In this document: positions 34,984 to 43,861 of the stretch, piece after piece | Numbering within the stretch: position 1 is the first letter of the stretch | Layout: each line of letters opens with the position of its first letter | Assembly (NCBI GenBank): GCA_036500345.1 | Contig: DASYCE010000025.1 | Span: forward strand, 46,717 to 110,716 | DNA: 64,000 nucleotides | DNA from: Gemmatimonadales bacterium | GTDB lineage: Bacteria; Gemmatimonadota; Gemmatimonadetes; Gemmatimonadales; GWC2-71-9 | Direction of reading: 5' to 3' | Notes under the pieces: model-generated | What the model saw: the letters and a program-made list of their open reading frames with translations, nothing else | Told to the model about the DNA's origin: nothing | Databases searched by the model: none | Made by a program: the position numbers and the translations under genes

Positions 34984-35385
34984 GTGGACACACAAGAATT
35001 CTTCTCCTTGGCGGATTGGCTCCAGACGGCGTCTGGTGCAACGGCTGAAGCCCGAGAGCGGAGCGCGATTTCCCGATATTACTACTCTGCATTCTTGGAA
35101 ACGCGCGACCAACTCAAGACAAAGCGCGGATTTTCGTTTCCTCCGAATAAGGCGCATGATGCAGTTGTTAAAGCGCTCCAATATGCCCCCGGAGATGCGG
35201 AAGACTTGCGAGCTGCCGGCCGAATTCTTCGTGATCTAAAAAAGCTTCGCGAAATAGCAGATTATGACCTCGCGTCAGCAAGTTCGCCGGGGAATATCAG
35301 CGAGGCTCGGCGGATCGCTAATACCGTTCGAGCGTTAGTCGGTACTGACGACTTGAGGAGGTGTTTTGACGAAAAGAATCCGTAG
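34984..35385 (+). CDS. HEPN-like protein (island operon protein 3)
   Basis: A 133-residue all-alpha protein. RSAISRYYYSAF (26-37) followed by KAHDAVVKAL is the pattern of HEPN-domain families, in which 'R.a.SR.YYa.F' marks helix 2. The catalytic R-x4-6-H motif of HEPN ribonucleases is not visible, so it may be a non-catalytic or divergent member. GTG start at 34984, five bases after the preceding stop. HEPN proteins are frequent toxins and defence effectors, which makes this operon a defence candidate by association. Confidence 0.68.
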   Translation: MDTQEFFSLADWLQTASGATAEARERSAISRYYYSAFLETRDQLKTKRGFSFPPNKAHDAVVKALQYAPGDAEDLRAAGRILRDLKKLREIADYDLASASSPGNISEARRIANTVRALVGTDDLRRCFDEKNP

Positions 35386-35699
35386 ACAAGATGTGTCCAT
35401 CGATACACCTGTTTCTCTCCCATGCTTGATCGGCGCTTACGTCAGAGCACCCGCGAGTGCTGTGCACTCCGCTAGATGATTGGGAAGGGTTCTTAGCCCC
35501 ACCATGAGTCACACACCCGCAGAATGAGTCGAACTGCTCAACTCCACACTGGCCAAGTTGTCTTGTTGCTGAAGATTTGGTTGGTGTCTGGACCTCATCA
35601 CGATACATCTGACCGAGATCTGACCCCACAGCCTCACCACCCCCCTCAGCCGCCCACCACGCGATCCTACATTCCGCCTTCCACCAACCGGCGCACCCA
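35386..35699. other. Right flank of the island, no gene
   Basis: 314 bases with no supported coding frame. It contains the palindrome GAGTGC-TGT-GCACTC (about 35453-35467). GC content returns to the backbone level at the end. No copy of the tRNA-Gln 3' end was found here by eye. Confidence 0.4.
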
Positions 35700-36488
35700 A
35701 TGCGCACCACCCGCTGGAGCATCCCGTTCTTCGCGCTGACATTGATCGGGCTTGGAATCATCGGCCTCGGCACCCGCGACTTCACCACGACGTGGGCTGG
35801 TGTCCCCGACTGGTTGCCGGCGCGCACTCTCCTCGCCATTGCCACCGCGATCATCACTCTCGCGTGCGGCACCGTCATCCTTGCATCCCGCACCCGGGCG
35901 CGCGCATCGCGCCTGTTTCTCCTCGCTTTGGTCCTCTGGTTCCTCCTCTTTCGCCTGCCATACATCGTCATCTCGCCGCTCGATCGCGGCGCGTGGTGGG
36001 AAGTCGGCGACAGTGCCGTGATGATTGCAGCGGCATGGATCATCTACATTCACTTCGCCGATCAGCGCACCAAACGACTCCCGCTCTTCCGCATCGATTA
36101 CACCGGACAACGGATCGCCGCCGCGATCTACGGCGCCGGACTGATCCTCTTCGGCATCGCGCACTTCACCTTCCTCGCACGGACCATCGAATTCATCCCG
36201 TCGTGGATGCCATTCCACGACGCCTGGGCATACATCACCGGCCTCACCTTCATCGCCGCAGGGATCGCACTCATCGTCAACGTCTGCGCGCCGCTCGCCG
36301 CCGACCTCTCCGTGCTGCAACTCCTCCTCTTCACCATCATCGTCTGGATTCCGATCCTCGCCAGCGGCCACGCCGCGTCATCCGACTGGACCGAATTCAT
36401 CTCGTCATGGACGCTGACCGCCGCCGGGTGGGTCGTCGCGACCTCATTTCGACCGTCCGCGTCAGGGCTAACGCCTGATCCCGCATGA
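35700..36488 (+). CDS. Polytopic membrane protein, unknown function
   Basis: A 262-residue inner-membrane protein with seven to eight helices (for example IPFFALTLIGLGIIGLG, LFLLALVLWFLLFRLPYIVI, AAAIYGAGLILFGIAHFTFL). The helix pairs with AIYGAGLILFGIAHF resemble DoxX-like small membrane proteins in tandem. No transport or catalytic motif. ATG at 35700 without a strong ribosome site. Codon use is that of the backbone, so it lies outside the island. Confidence 0.75.
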   Translation: MRTTRWSIPFFALTLIGLGIIGLGTRDFTTTWAGVPDWLPARTLLAIATAIITLACGTVILASRTRARASRLFLLALVLWFLLFRLPYIVISPLDRGAWWEVGDSAVMIAAAWIIYIHFADQRTKRLPLFRIDYTGQRIAAAIYGAGLILFGIAHFTFLARTIEFIPSWMPFHDAWAYITGLTFIAAGIALIVNVCAPLAADLSVLQLLLFTIIVWIPILASGHAASSDWTEFISSWTLTAAGWVVATSFRPSASGLTPDPA

Positions 36489-36574
36489 CGTTTCCAGCCG
36501 AAACTCCTATTCCCCTCGCCCGTACGTCCCCGCGCCGCCCACCAGCGGCGGGACTCGATCGGGAGTGATCAGCA

Positions 36575-37090
36575 ATGGGTCGGTGGTTGAAGATCGCACG
36601 CGGAATGCTCGGAACAGGGCTGACCTTCGCCATCGGGGTCGGTGCGCTCAGCGGCCTTGTCGCCGGCGTTGCCTGGCTCGCGGGCGCGCTCTCCCGGCAT
36701 GGTTTCGTGTCGTTCGTCGCTCACCTCACCTTCGCGTCATTTCTGCTGGGCGTCGCCTTCTCCGGCGTGCTGGCGCTGATCGCGCGCGGACGTGACCTCA
36801 GTCGCGTCTCCTATCGCCTCGTCAGCGGCCTCGGCGCGGGCGCCGGTCTGGTGTATTTCGCCCTGATTTCGACCAACGGGATCGGGGTCTGGTCCGTCGC
36901 CGACGCCATCGGGAATTTCCTCCTGCTGATCGTGATGGGCGCAGGCGGGGCAGCGGCGACCCTCTTCGTCGCACGACGCGCCACTGCGGCGCTCTCCTCG
37001 GGCGATGAGCCGTCGCAACTTGGCGAGGGTGAGATCCGGTTCGACCCATCCACCAGCGCTGCATCCGAGGTGCAGCGCCGCCGGCGTTAG
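36575..37090 (+). CDS. Four-helix membrane protein, unknown function
   Basis: A 171-residue protein with four hydrophobic helices (about 10-40, 45-66, 80-100, 108-132) and a charged cytoplasmic tail (SSGDEPSQLGEGEIRFDPS). ATG 36575 follows GGGAGTGATCAGC. No family recognised. Monocistronic in appearance. Confidence 0.65.
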   Translation: MGRWLKIARGMLGTGLTFAIGVGALSGLVAGVAWLAGALSRHGFVSFVAHLTFASFLLGVAFSGVLALIARGRDLSRVSYRLVSGLGAGAGLVYFALISTNGIGVWSVADAIGNFLLLIVMGAGGAAATLFVARRATAALSSGDEPSQLGEGEIRFDPSTSAASEVQRRRR

Positions 37091-37132
37091 CGGCCGAGCG
37101 AATCGCGCTGATCCACGGTAGCATTATCACCG

Positions 37133-37723
37133 ATGCCGGAAACTGCTGCGGGACCAGCCCAATCGATGATCTTCCCGACGACGATCGCGACGCCGCGGGC
37201 GCTCCTCCGCGCCTGGTGTTCCGACGACGCGCCGCGCCTGCGCCAGACGATCGACGCCAACCTCGACTATCTCCTCCCATGGATTCCGTGGGCGCGGGAT
37301 GAACCGACGACGGTCGAGCAGCTTCGCGCGCGCCTCGACGGTTACGCGACCGGTTTCGTGAACGGGAGCAGCTGGATCTACGGAATCTTCTCGCTCGATG
37401 AATCGTCGATTCTTGGCGGCATCGGGCTCTATCCGCGCATCGGACCTGGCGGAGTCGAGATCGGGTACTGGATCGATCGCGGCCACGCCGGCAAGGGGCT
37501 GGCGACTGAACTCGCGCGCATCCTCGTGGATCTCGCAATGACTCGTGACGAGATCACGCATGTCGAGCTGCATTGCGATCCGCTCAATCTGCCGAGCGCT
37601 GCGATTGCCCGCCGCCTCGGCTTCGAACTGATCGAGACGCGTCGTGACGTCGGGACCACGCCAAGCGGCGCGCCGCGCGACCTGATGATCTGGCGGCTGT
37701 TGCGGAGCGACTTCGAACGGTGA
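37133..37723 (+). CDS. GNAT acetyltransferase (RimJ/RimL type)
   Basis: A 196-residue N-acetyltransferase. TPRALLRAWCSDDAPRLRQTI, the acetyl-CoA binding segment EIGYWIDRGHAGKGLATELARIL and HCDPLNLPSAAIARRLGFELIE are typical of RimJ/RimL proteins acting on ribosomal protein or small-molecule amines. CATTAT at 37122-37127 lies only five bases before ATG 37133, so the message may start at or near the ATG; ATG 37166 is an alternative start. Confidence 0.87.
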   Translation: MPETAAGPAQSMIFPTTIATPRALLRAWCSDDAPRLRQTIDANLDYLLPWIPWARDEPTTVEQLRARLDGYATGFVNGSSWIYGIFSLDESSILGGIGLYPRIGPGGVEIGYWIDRGHAGKGLATELARILVDLAMTRDEITHVELHCDPLNLPSAAIARRLGFELIETRRDVGTTPSGAPRDLMIWRLLRSDFER

Positions 37724-37768
37724 TCGTGTTGCAGCAGCCATCATTTCCCCCATGACAACGGAGTCCCA

Positions 37769-38281
37769 GTGACAGCGGTGGAACCGGAGTTGGCTGAGCT
37801 TCACGCAGCGGCGATCGAATTTCTCGACGCGGCAGGCAACGCGGAATCGGTATGGGCGGTGCCGGTCGCGCCGGGGAAGTGGTCTCCATCGCAGCAGGTC
37901 GAGCATCTCGCCCGGACGCTCGATGGTGCGGCGAACGTCGTGGACGGCACGCCGTCGCCGTTCCCGAATCTGCCGGTGGTCGTTCGGCCGCTGCTGCGCA
38001 TCTTCTTTTTCAATCGTACGGTCAAGCGCGGAGCATTCCCGAGGAGCCGGACATTCAAGGCGCTGAATCCGACGGAGGGCCCTCCGAATTCCGCAGCGGC
38101 GAAGGCTCGCCTCGACGCGGCGGTGCAGCGATTCGAGCAGGCGTGTCGCGGGCGTGCATCGAGCGGCGAGACGATTGCGACCTCGACATTCGGGACAATT
38201 CCGATCGCTTCGTATGCTAGGTTTCAGGCGATTCACATCCGTCATCACCGAAAGCAGTTGCCGGTAGCTGTTCGAGTGTGA
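37769..38281 (+). CDS. DinB-family putative metalloenzyme
   Basis: A 170-residue four-helix protein. WSPSQQVEHLARTLDG and the C-terminal FQAIHIRHHRKQL supply the three histidines of the DinB metal site. DinB-like proteins include thiol transferases acting with bacillithiol or mycothiol. GTG 37769 is preceded by GGAG at six bases. The specific function cannot be read. Confidence 0.82.
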   Translation: MTAVEPELAELHAAAIEFLDAAGNAESVWAVPVAPGKWSPSQQVEHLARTLDGAANVVDGTPSPFPNLPVVVRPLLRIFFFNRTVKRGAFPRSRTFKALNPTEGPPNSAAAKARLDAAVQRFEQACRGRASSGETIATSTFGTIPIASYARFQAIHIRHHRKQLPVAVRV

Positions 38282-38334
38282 TTGTCGAATCATCTTCATC
38301 CGGTCGTCGCATTCGGCCGTGAGGTCATGGCACC

Positions 38335-38988
38335 ATGTCAAAGGTTCGCGTACAAAGCTTCGCGGTTTCGCTCGACGGGTTCGGCGCCGGTCCCGATCAG
38401 TCGCTCGAGAACCCGCTCGGTGCTGGTGGGCCCGAGTTGATGGGATGGTTCTTCCCGACTCGCGTCTGGCAGCAGATGCACGGTGGCGACAGCGCCAGCG
38501 GTGAAACCGGCGTTGACAACGAAGTGGCCGAGAATGGTTTCCGCAACATCGGCGCGTGGATCATGGGCCGGAACATGTTCGGGCCGGTTCGCGGTCCCTG
38601 GCGCGACGATTCGTGGAAAGGGTGGTGGGGCGACGAACCGCCGTATCACACTCCCGTCTTTGTCCTCACGCACCATCGGCGCGAACCATTGAAGATGGCC
38701 GGCGGGACGACCTTCTACTTCGTCACCGACGGGATCCGTTCTGCGCTTGATCAGGCGAAGGATGCAGCCGGCGATCAGGATGTCCGGATCGGCGGCGGCG
38801 TGTCAACGATCCGTCAGTATCTCGAGGCGGGACTCATCGACGAGCTCCACCTCGCCGAACGACCTGTCCTGCTCGGGCGCGGCGAGTCACTGATGCAGGG
38901 ACTCGATCTCCCGGCGCTCGGCTACGAATGCGCCGACAGTCGGTGCGGCGAGCGCGCCACTCACGTCACATTGCGCAAGCGCACGTGA
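38335..38988 (+). CDS. Dihydrofolate reductase-like (RibD C-terminal) protein
   Basis: A 217-residue NADPH-binding-fold protein. VQSFAVSLDGFGAGPDQ at the N-terminus, GAWIMGRNMFG, TPVFVLTHHRREPL and the glycine-rich IGGGVSTIRQYLEAGLIDELHL are typical of the RibD_C/dihydrofolate reductase family common in soil bacteria. Substrate unknown. ATG 38335. Confidence 0.88.
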   Translation: MSKVRVQSFAVSLDGFGAGPDQSLENPLGAGGPELMGWFFPTRVWQQMHGGDSASGETGVDNEVAENGFRNIGAWIMGRNMFGPVRGPWRDDSWKGWWGDEPPYHTPVFVLTHHRREPLKMAGGTTFYFVTDGIRSALDQAKDAAGDQDVRIGGGVSTIRQYLEAGLIDELHLAERPVLLGRGESLMQGLDLPALGYECADSRCGERATHVTLRKRT

Positions 38989-39016
38989 CCACTGACGCCC
39001 GGCCGAGATTCCGCTG

Positions 39017-39445
39017 ATGGCGACGCAGGCCGATGTGCGACGGATCGCGCTCGCGCTTCCCGGCGCCGAGGAACTGCCCGACCGATTCGCGTTCGGTATT
39101 TCGAACAAGGGAAAGCTCAAGCCGTTCATCTGGGTCTGGCGCGAGCGGATCGACCCGAAGAAAGCACGGGTCCCACAGCCGAAGGTGCTGGGGCTGCGAA
39201 CGGCGTCCCTCGACGACAAGGAATTCCTGCTCGCGCTCGACCAGAAGAAGTTCTTCACCGAACCGCACTACAACGGCTATCCCGCAGTGCTCGTCCGTCT
39301 CGACGAAGTCACCGTCAGTGAACTGCGGCCGCTGATTACCGAAGCGTGGCGCTGTCAGGCGCCGAAGGAATTGATCGACGTCGATCCGCCGCGCCGAGCG
39401 GCGCGCCGAACCACACCATCACGCCCGACCAGGAAACGTTCATGA
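39017..39445 (+). CDS. MmcQ/YjbR family protein
   Basis: A 142-residue double-wing DNA-binding-fold protein. TQADVRRIALALPGAEE at the start, FLLALDQKKFFTEPHYNGYPAVLVRL and LRPLITEAWRCQAPKEL at the end are diagnostic of the MmcQ/YjbR family (CyaY-like fold, function unsettled). The C-terminal tail is Arg/Thr rich. Its stop overlaps the start of the thioredoxin-fold gene. Confidence 0.88.
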   Translation: MATQADVRRIALALPGAEELPDRFAFGISNKGKLKPFIWVWRERIDPKKARVPQPKVLGLRTASLDDKEFLLALDQKKFFTEPHYNGYPAVLVRLDEVTVSELRPLITEAWRCQAPKELIDVDPPRRAARRTTPSRPTRKRS

Positions 39446-40185
39446 GCAAGCGCAGCCCGAAGCAGCCGCCGCCGAAGACTACGGCGTCGAATCAGAAACC
39501 CTTCTACATCGCACTCGCCGTGATCGTGATCGGCGGCGGTGCCTTCATCTTCTCGCGGGTGCACGCTGCATCAGTCGTGTCGATTCCAGCGAATGTTGCC
39601 GTGACCACGGCGGATACCAGCGGCTTTCACGGATACTTCCTCGGATCGCCGACGGCGCCGGTCGAAGTCACGGAATACGGTGACCTGGAGTGTCCGGGGT
39701 GTGCCGGCTTCTCCCAGATCCAGTTTCCCTATGTCAAGACGCGGCTGATCAACACCGGAAAGATCCGGCTCCGGTACCGCGACTTTCCATGGGATCAATT
39801 GCATCGCCATCCTCGCGTCGCGGCGCATGCGCTGGCGTGCGCCAATGATCAGGGACACAACTGGGATGTGATCGAAAAGATGTTCGCCACGCAGGACAGC
39901 TGGGCGAGCCTCCCTGATCCGATGCCGGCTCTGGGCGATATCGTCAAGGGCGTGGGCGGCGACGTTGGCGTCTGGACGACGTGCATGAAATCGGCGAAGT
40001 ACGCCGGCCGGATTCAGGCATCGCTCGAAGAGGGGACCGCGATCGGGGTGAAATCGACGCCGTCGTTCCTGATCGGCGGCCGGATCTATGAAGGGTTGGG
40101 AAGCGATCAGATGGAACACCTCGTCGATTCGCTGATCGCGGCGTCGAGTGCGGCCAATGCAGCGGGCGGCACGCACCGCCCTTGA
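39442..40185 (+). CDS. Membrane-anchored DsbA-like thiol-disulfide oxidoreductase
   Basis: A 247-residue protein with one N-terminal helix (FYIALAVIVIGGGAFIFS) and a periplasmic thioredoxin-fold domain. GSPTAPVEVTEYGDLECPGC carries the active-site Cys84 and Cys87, and GVKSTPSFLIGGR the cis-proline loop. It belongs to the DsbA/BdbD-like DSBA group and should introduce or isomerise disulfides in exported proteins. ATG 39442 overlaps the MmcQ stop and follows AGGAAA. Confidence 0.88.
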   Translation: MSKRSPKQPPPKTTASNQKPFYIALAVIVIGGGAFIFSRVHAASVVSIPANVAVTTADTSGFHGYFLGSPTAPVEVTEYGDLECPGCAGFSQIQFPYVKTRLINTGKIRLRYRDFPWDQLHRHPRVAAHALACANDQGHNWDVIEKMFATQDSWASLPDPMPALGDIVKGVGGDVGVWTTCMKSAKYAGRIQASLEEGTAIGVKSTPSFLIGGRIYEGLGSDQMEHLVDSLIAASSAANAAGGTHRP

Positions 40186-40231
40186 CTTTCTAGGACAGTC
40201 ACGGCACGGTTCAACCTAGACTCTCTAGGAC
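40182..40231. promoter_or_regulatory. padR regulatory region with TCTAGGAC repeats
   Basis: TCTAGGAC occurs at 40189-40196 and again at 40224-40231, 35 bases apart. The second copy pairs with CCTAGA (40215-40220) to make the inverted repeat CCTAGA-CTC-TCTAGG. TTGACT at 40182-40187 is a good -35 element overlapping the first copy. The layout suggests autoregulation by the PadR protein. Confidence 0.55.
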
Positions 40232-40238
40232 GGAACCG

Positions 40239-40592
40239 ATGGCCGACCTGTCGCAGCAGATCCTCCGCGGTACTCTCGACCTCCTGATCCTCAAGGCGGT
40301 CAGCGCCGAGGCGGCCCACGGCTACGAGATCGCGCGGTGGGTCGAACGCGCCACCCGCGACGTCCTGCATCTCGAGGACGGATCGCTCTATCCGGCGCTC
40401 TACCGGCTGGAGGAGCGCGGCTACATCACCGCCGACTGGCGCCTCACCGATGACCGCCGCCGCGCCAAGTATTACACCATCACCGCCCCCGGGCGGCGCC
40501 GCTTGCGTGACGATACCGCGCGATGGACCACGTACGCCGGTGCGATCTTCGCCGCGCTGAAGGTGACCACGCCAATGCCGCGGAACGCCTGA
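40239..40592 (+). CDS. PadR-family transcriptional regulator
   Basis: A 117-residue winged-helix regulator. ILRGTLDLLILKAVSAEAAHGYEI and LEDGSLYPALYRLEERGYI are the PadR hallmark; WRLTDDRRRAKYYTIT is the wing. It lacks the long C-terminal helix pair of PadR subfamily 1 and so is the short subfamily 2 form. Its stop is two bases before the large permease, its probable target, a pairing seen repeatedly in Acidobacteriota and Gemmatimonadota. Confidence 0.93.
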   Translation: MADLSQQILRGTLDLLILKAVSAEAAHGYEIARWVERATRDVLHLEDGSLYPALYRLEERGYITADWRLTDDRRRAKYYTITAPGRRRLRDDTARWTTYAGAIFAALKVTTPMPRNA

Positions 40593-40594
40593 CC

Positions 40595-43291
40595 ATGCCG
40601 CGCCGCGAACCGCTGTGGCGGCGATATCTCCGCTTCCTCGGCCCCGATCCGCGCGCCGACGTCGACGACGAACTGCGCTTTCATCTCGACGAACTCGAAC
40701 GATCGTTCCGCGCCCAGGGAATGACGCCCACTGACGCGCGTCGTGCTGCACAAACCCAATTCGGCGACGTCGAGACCACTCGTCAGGTACTGCAGCTCCG
40801 TTCGTCGCGGCGCGTGCGACGGGCCGAGCGCGGCGAATGGTGGCGCGGCCTGGGAGACGACATCCGGATGGCGCTGCGGAAGCTGCGCCACCAGCCGCTC
40901 TTCGCGATCAGCGCGATCGCGATGCTTGCCGTGGGGATCGGCGCCAACACCGCGGTCTTCTCCGTCGTCGACGGCGTCCTCCTCCGGCCACTCGCGTACC
41001 GCGAACCGCAGCGGCTCTTCCTGGTTCGGGAAGTGATGCCGGACATCGGCGCGGCGTATCCCTCGTTTCCCGTCAACCTCTGGGGCTTCAGGGTCTGGCA
41101 GCAGAAGATGCAATCGTTCGAACAGGTCGCGATCGCGGAAGCGCGCGGCATGGTCCTGTCGGGCGAGGGAGACCCGGTCCTCCTCCACGGCGTCCAGTCG
41201 TCGTCCACGCTGTTCGCGACGCTCGGCGTGACGCCGCGGATCGGCCGGCTCTTCCGCGCCGACGAAGACGATCCCGGCCGCGATCACGAGGTGATTCTCA
41301 CCGACAACACCTGGCGGACGCGATTCCACGCCGACCCGGGAATTCTCGACAGGCACATCGGCCTCGATGGCGAGTCGTACGCAATCGTCGGTGTGCTGCC
41401 GCCGTCGTTTCATTTCCCCCGTGGCGATCAGCTCGGACCGCTGACGCGCTTCGGCGATGTAGCGGAGTTCTTCACTCCGCTCGGAGTCGCGGCGAGCCCC
41501 CTCGGCGCACTCGGTGATTTCGACTATGCGGCAATCGCGCGGCTCAAGCCCGGCGTATCGCCCGACCGCGCCCGCGCCGAACTCAACGTGGTTCAGCAGC
41601 AGATCGCGCGCGACGCCGGCGGCGGGACCGTGCTGCGCGGTGCGCTCTGGCCACTCGATGATCAACTGGTGGGGTCGTCGCGAACCGGACTGCTGCTCCT
41701 GCTGGCGGGCGTCGGCGCCGTGCTGGTGCTGGTCTGCGTCAATCTCGCGAATCTGTTGCTGGCGCGAGTCCCCGGAAGGCTGCACGAAGCGGCGATCCGC
41801 GCAGCGCTCGGCGCGTCGCGGGGGAGACTGATGCGGCAACTGCTGGCCGAGAGTACGGTGATTGCGGTGCTGGGCGGCGCGCTGGGGATTGCGGCGGCGT
41901 CGCTCGGGCTGCACGCGCTGCTCGCCTTCGCGCCGTCATCGCTCCCGCGTCTCGACGAAATCGGGATCGACGGTCGCGTGCTGGCGTTCGCGGTCGCGAT
42001 CTCCATCGGGACCGGGCTCCTCTTCGGCGCGCTTCCAGCGTGGAGAATCGGTGGTGCGGCAGCGGCGGCCCGTCTGCGGTCGAGCACCGCGCGCGCCGGC
42101 GAAAGCGGCACGATCCGGACGTGGCGCCATGCGCTCATCGGCTTCGAGGTCGCGGTGAGCACGGTGCTGCTGATCGTCGGCGGCCTTCTCACGATCTCGC
42201 TGCTGCAGGTTCTCGACGTCAACACCGGTTTTCGCGCCGACCATGTCCTCGCGGCCGACATGACGATCGCGCCGACGGCGCTTCCCTCGACCGCCGCACG
42301 GCAGCAATTCTACGACCGGGTGATCCGCGACGTGGGGAGTGTTCCGGGGGTCACGACGGTTGGATGGGTCAGTCGACTGCCGCTCACCGGCGAGCAATCG
42401 ATCTCGCAAATCAGCATCCCGGGTGCACCGAAGGGCGAGCCGAGTCCGCTGGCGAATTACCGGATCGCCTCGCCGTCGTATTTCCACGTTCTCGGCGTTC
42501 CGCTCCAGTCGGGGCGGCTCTTCAGCGAGAGCGATCGCGGGCGGAACGTGATCCTGATCTCGGCGAATGTCGCCAGGCACTTCTGGCCCGGCGCCGATCC
42601 GATCGGCAGACGGCTGCGTACGGAATGGGGCCCGGAGACGGATCAGGAGGTGATCGGTGTCGTGGGCGACATGCGCAACGTGCAGCTCGACGGGCCGCCG
42701 ACCCTGATGGTCTTCCTGCCGGAGTGGGCACCGCCGATGCAATGGGCGTCGAGTGCGGGTTCGCTGGTGGTGCGTACGTCGCTGCCGCCGCTCACGATCG
42801 CCGGCGAAGTGCGGCGCGTGGTGCACGATGCCGATCCGTCTGTCGCGCTCACGGCAGTGCGATCGATGGACGACGTCGTCAGCGGCTCAGTGGCAGGACG
42901 CCGATTCCAGGCGTCACTCGCGATCATCTTTGCGGCGAGCGCGCTGATCCTCGCCGCGCTGGGAATCTTCGGTGTGGTGGCGTACTCCGTCGAGCAGCGA
43001 CGCCGTGAACTTGGCATCCGCATGGCCCTCGGCGCTCGACCTGCGGCGTTGCGATGGATGGTCGTGCGCGAGGGGATGACGCCGGTGGCGATCGGCATCG
43101 TCGCGGGCGTCGGCGCGTCGATCGTGGTCGGCCATTTCCTCGACGCGCTGCTCTTCGGCATCCACGCGCGCGATCCCCGGACGTTCGCCGGGGTTGCCGC
43201 GATCATCCTCGTCACCGCCGCGATCGCATGCTATCTCCCGGGCCTGCGGGCGACGCGCATCGATCCGGCGGTGGCCTGCCGCGGGGAGTGA
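40595..43291 (+). CDS. ADOP-type ABC transporter permease (duplicated MacB-like)
   Basis: An 898-residue permease. Residues 1-75 are the ADOP prefix domain (DVDDELRFHLDELERSFRAQGMTPTDARRAA pattern, shortened here to its first half), then two MacB-like halves: helix (ISAIAMLAVGIGANTAVFSVVDGVLLRPL region), periplasmic MacB-PCD, three helices with EAAIRAALGASRGRLMRQLLAE; then helix, second MacB-PCD and three helices with RRRELGIRMALGARPAALRWMV. No ATPase gene is adjacent, which is usual for these orphan permeases. Cargo unknown. Confidence 0.92.
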   Translation: MPRREPLWRRYLRFLGPDPRADVDDELRFHLDELERSFRAQGMTPTDARRAAQTQFGDVETTRQVLQLRSSRRVRRAERGEWWRGLGDDIRMALRKLRHQPLFAISAIAMLAVGIGANTAVFSVVDGVLLRPLAYREPQRLFLVREVMPDIGAAYPSFPVNLWGFRVWQQKMQSFEQVAIAEARGMVLSGEGDPVLLHGVQSSSTLFATLGVTPRIGRLFRADEDDPGRDHEVILTDNTWRTRFHADPGILDRHIGLDGESYAIVGVLPPSFHFPRGDQLGPLTRFGDVAEFFTPLGVAASPLGALGDFDYAAIARLKPGVSPDRARAELNVVQQQIARDAGGGTVLRGALWPLDDQLVGSSRTGLLLLLAGVGAVLVLVCVNLANLLLARVPGRLHEAAIRAALGASRGRLMRQLLAESTVIAVLGGALGIAAASLGLHALLAFAPSSLPRLDEIGIDGRVLAFAVAISIGTGLLFGALPAWRIGGAAAAARLRSSTARAGESGTIRTWRHALIGFEVAVSTVLLIVGGLLTISLLQVLDVNTGFRADHVLAADMTIAPTALPSTAARQQFYDRVIRDVGSVPGVTTVGWVSRLPLTGEQSISQISIPGAPKGEPSPLANYRIASPSYFHVLGVPLQSGRLFSESDRGRNVILISANVARHFWPGADPIGRRLRTEWGPETDQEVIGVVGDMRNVQLDGPPTLMVFLPEWAPPMQWASSAGSLVVRTSLPPLTIAGEVRRVVHDADPSVALTAVRSMDDVVSGSVAGRRFQASLAIIFAASALILAALGIFGVVAYSVEQRRRELGIRMALGARPAALRWMVVREGMTPVAIGIVAGVGASIVVGHFLDALLFGIHARDPRTFAGVAAIILVTAAIACYLPGLRATRIDPAVACRGE

Positions 43292-43297
43292 CGACGC

Positions 43298-43657
43298 TCA
43301 GGGCGCGAGGAAGACCAGTTCCCGCACCTCGCAGGTGCCATTCCACGTCGGCCAGTGCAGGTGATGCAGGTCCATGAACTGCCGCGCCGCCTCGAGGGCC
43401 GCTTCGCGCGATGGGACGTCGATGATGGCGTAGCCGCCGAGGATTTCCTTGGTCTCGGCGAAGGGGCCGTCGGTCACCGTGAGGACGCCGTTATTGAGCT
43501 TGAGGCGGGCGCCCTGGGAGCTCGGCCCGAGCCCGCCGGTCTGCACCAGCACGCCGGTGGCGAGCGACTCCTGGATGTACACCTGCATGGCGCCGGCCAG
43601 CGCCTCTGGTGGGTGGCCCTGGTCTTCGACGGAACTGACGATCGTCAGGAAGCGCAT
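43298..43657 (-). CDS. YCII-related (DGPF-domain) protein
   Basis: A 119-residue single-domain protein with the signature VTDGPFAETKEILGGYAIIDV and a C-terminal EAARQFMDLH. YCII/DGPF proteins have a ferredoxin-like fold and are commonly linked to extracytoplasmic sigma factors, though none is adjacent here. ATG 43657 follows GGGGAA on the minus strand. Converges on the permease with six bases between stops. Confidence 0.88.
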   Translation of the reverse strand: MRFLTIVSSVEDQGHPPEALAGAMQVYIQESLATGVLVQTGGLGPSSQGARLKLNNGVLTVTDGPFAETKEILGGYAIIDVPSREAALEAARQFMDLHHLHWPTWNGTCEVRELVFLAP

Positions 43658-43861
43658 TGCTTGATTCCCCGGTATTGGTGAATGGGGCGGAGAGTCCGCC
43701 CGCCATTGGTGGTTCTGTGTTAACGTCGAACGAGGGGCGAAGAAATCGACAGGGCGCCAAACTCCCGGCCGCGGCGCCGTCCGGGACTATCATTATTGGG
43801 CTTCCCGCCTGCACGCAGAGACGCAGCCGCGATAGCACTGATCCTCGACCTGGGACCGCCG

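Noticed and set aside
31292..35699. Search for a direct repeat of the tRNA-Gln 3' end marking the island's right att site
   Set aside because: Only T-loop-like fragments such as GGTTCGACCC inside the gene at 36575 were seen by eye, too short to call an attachment site.
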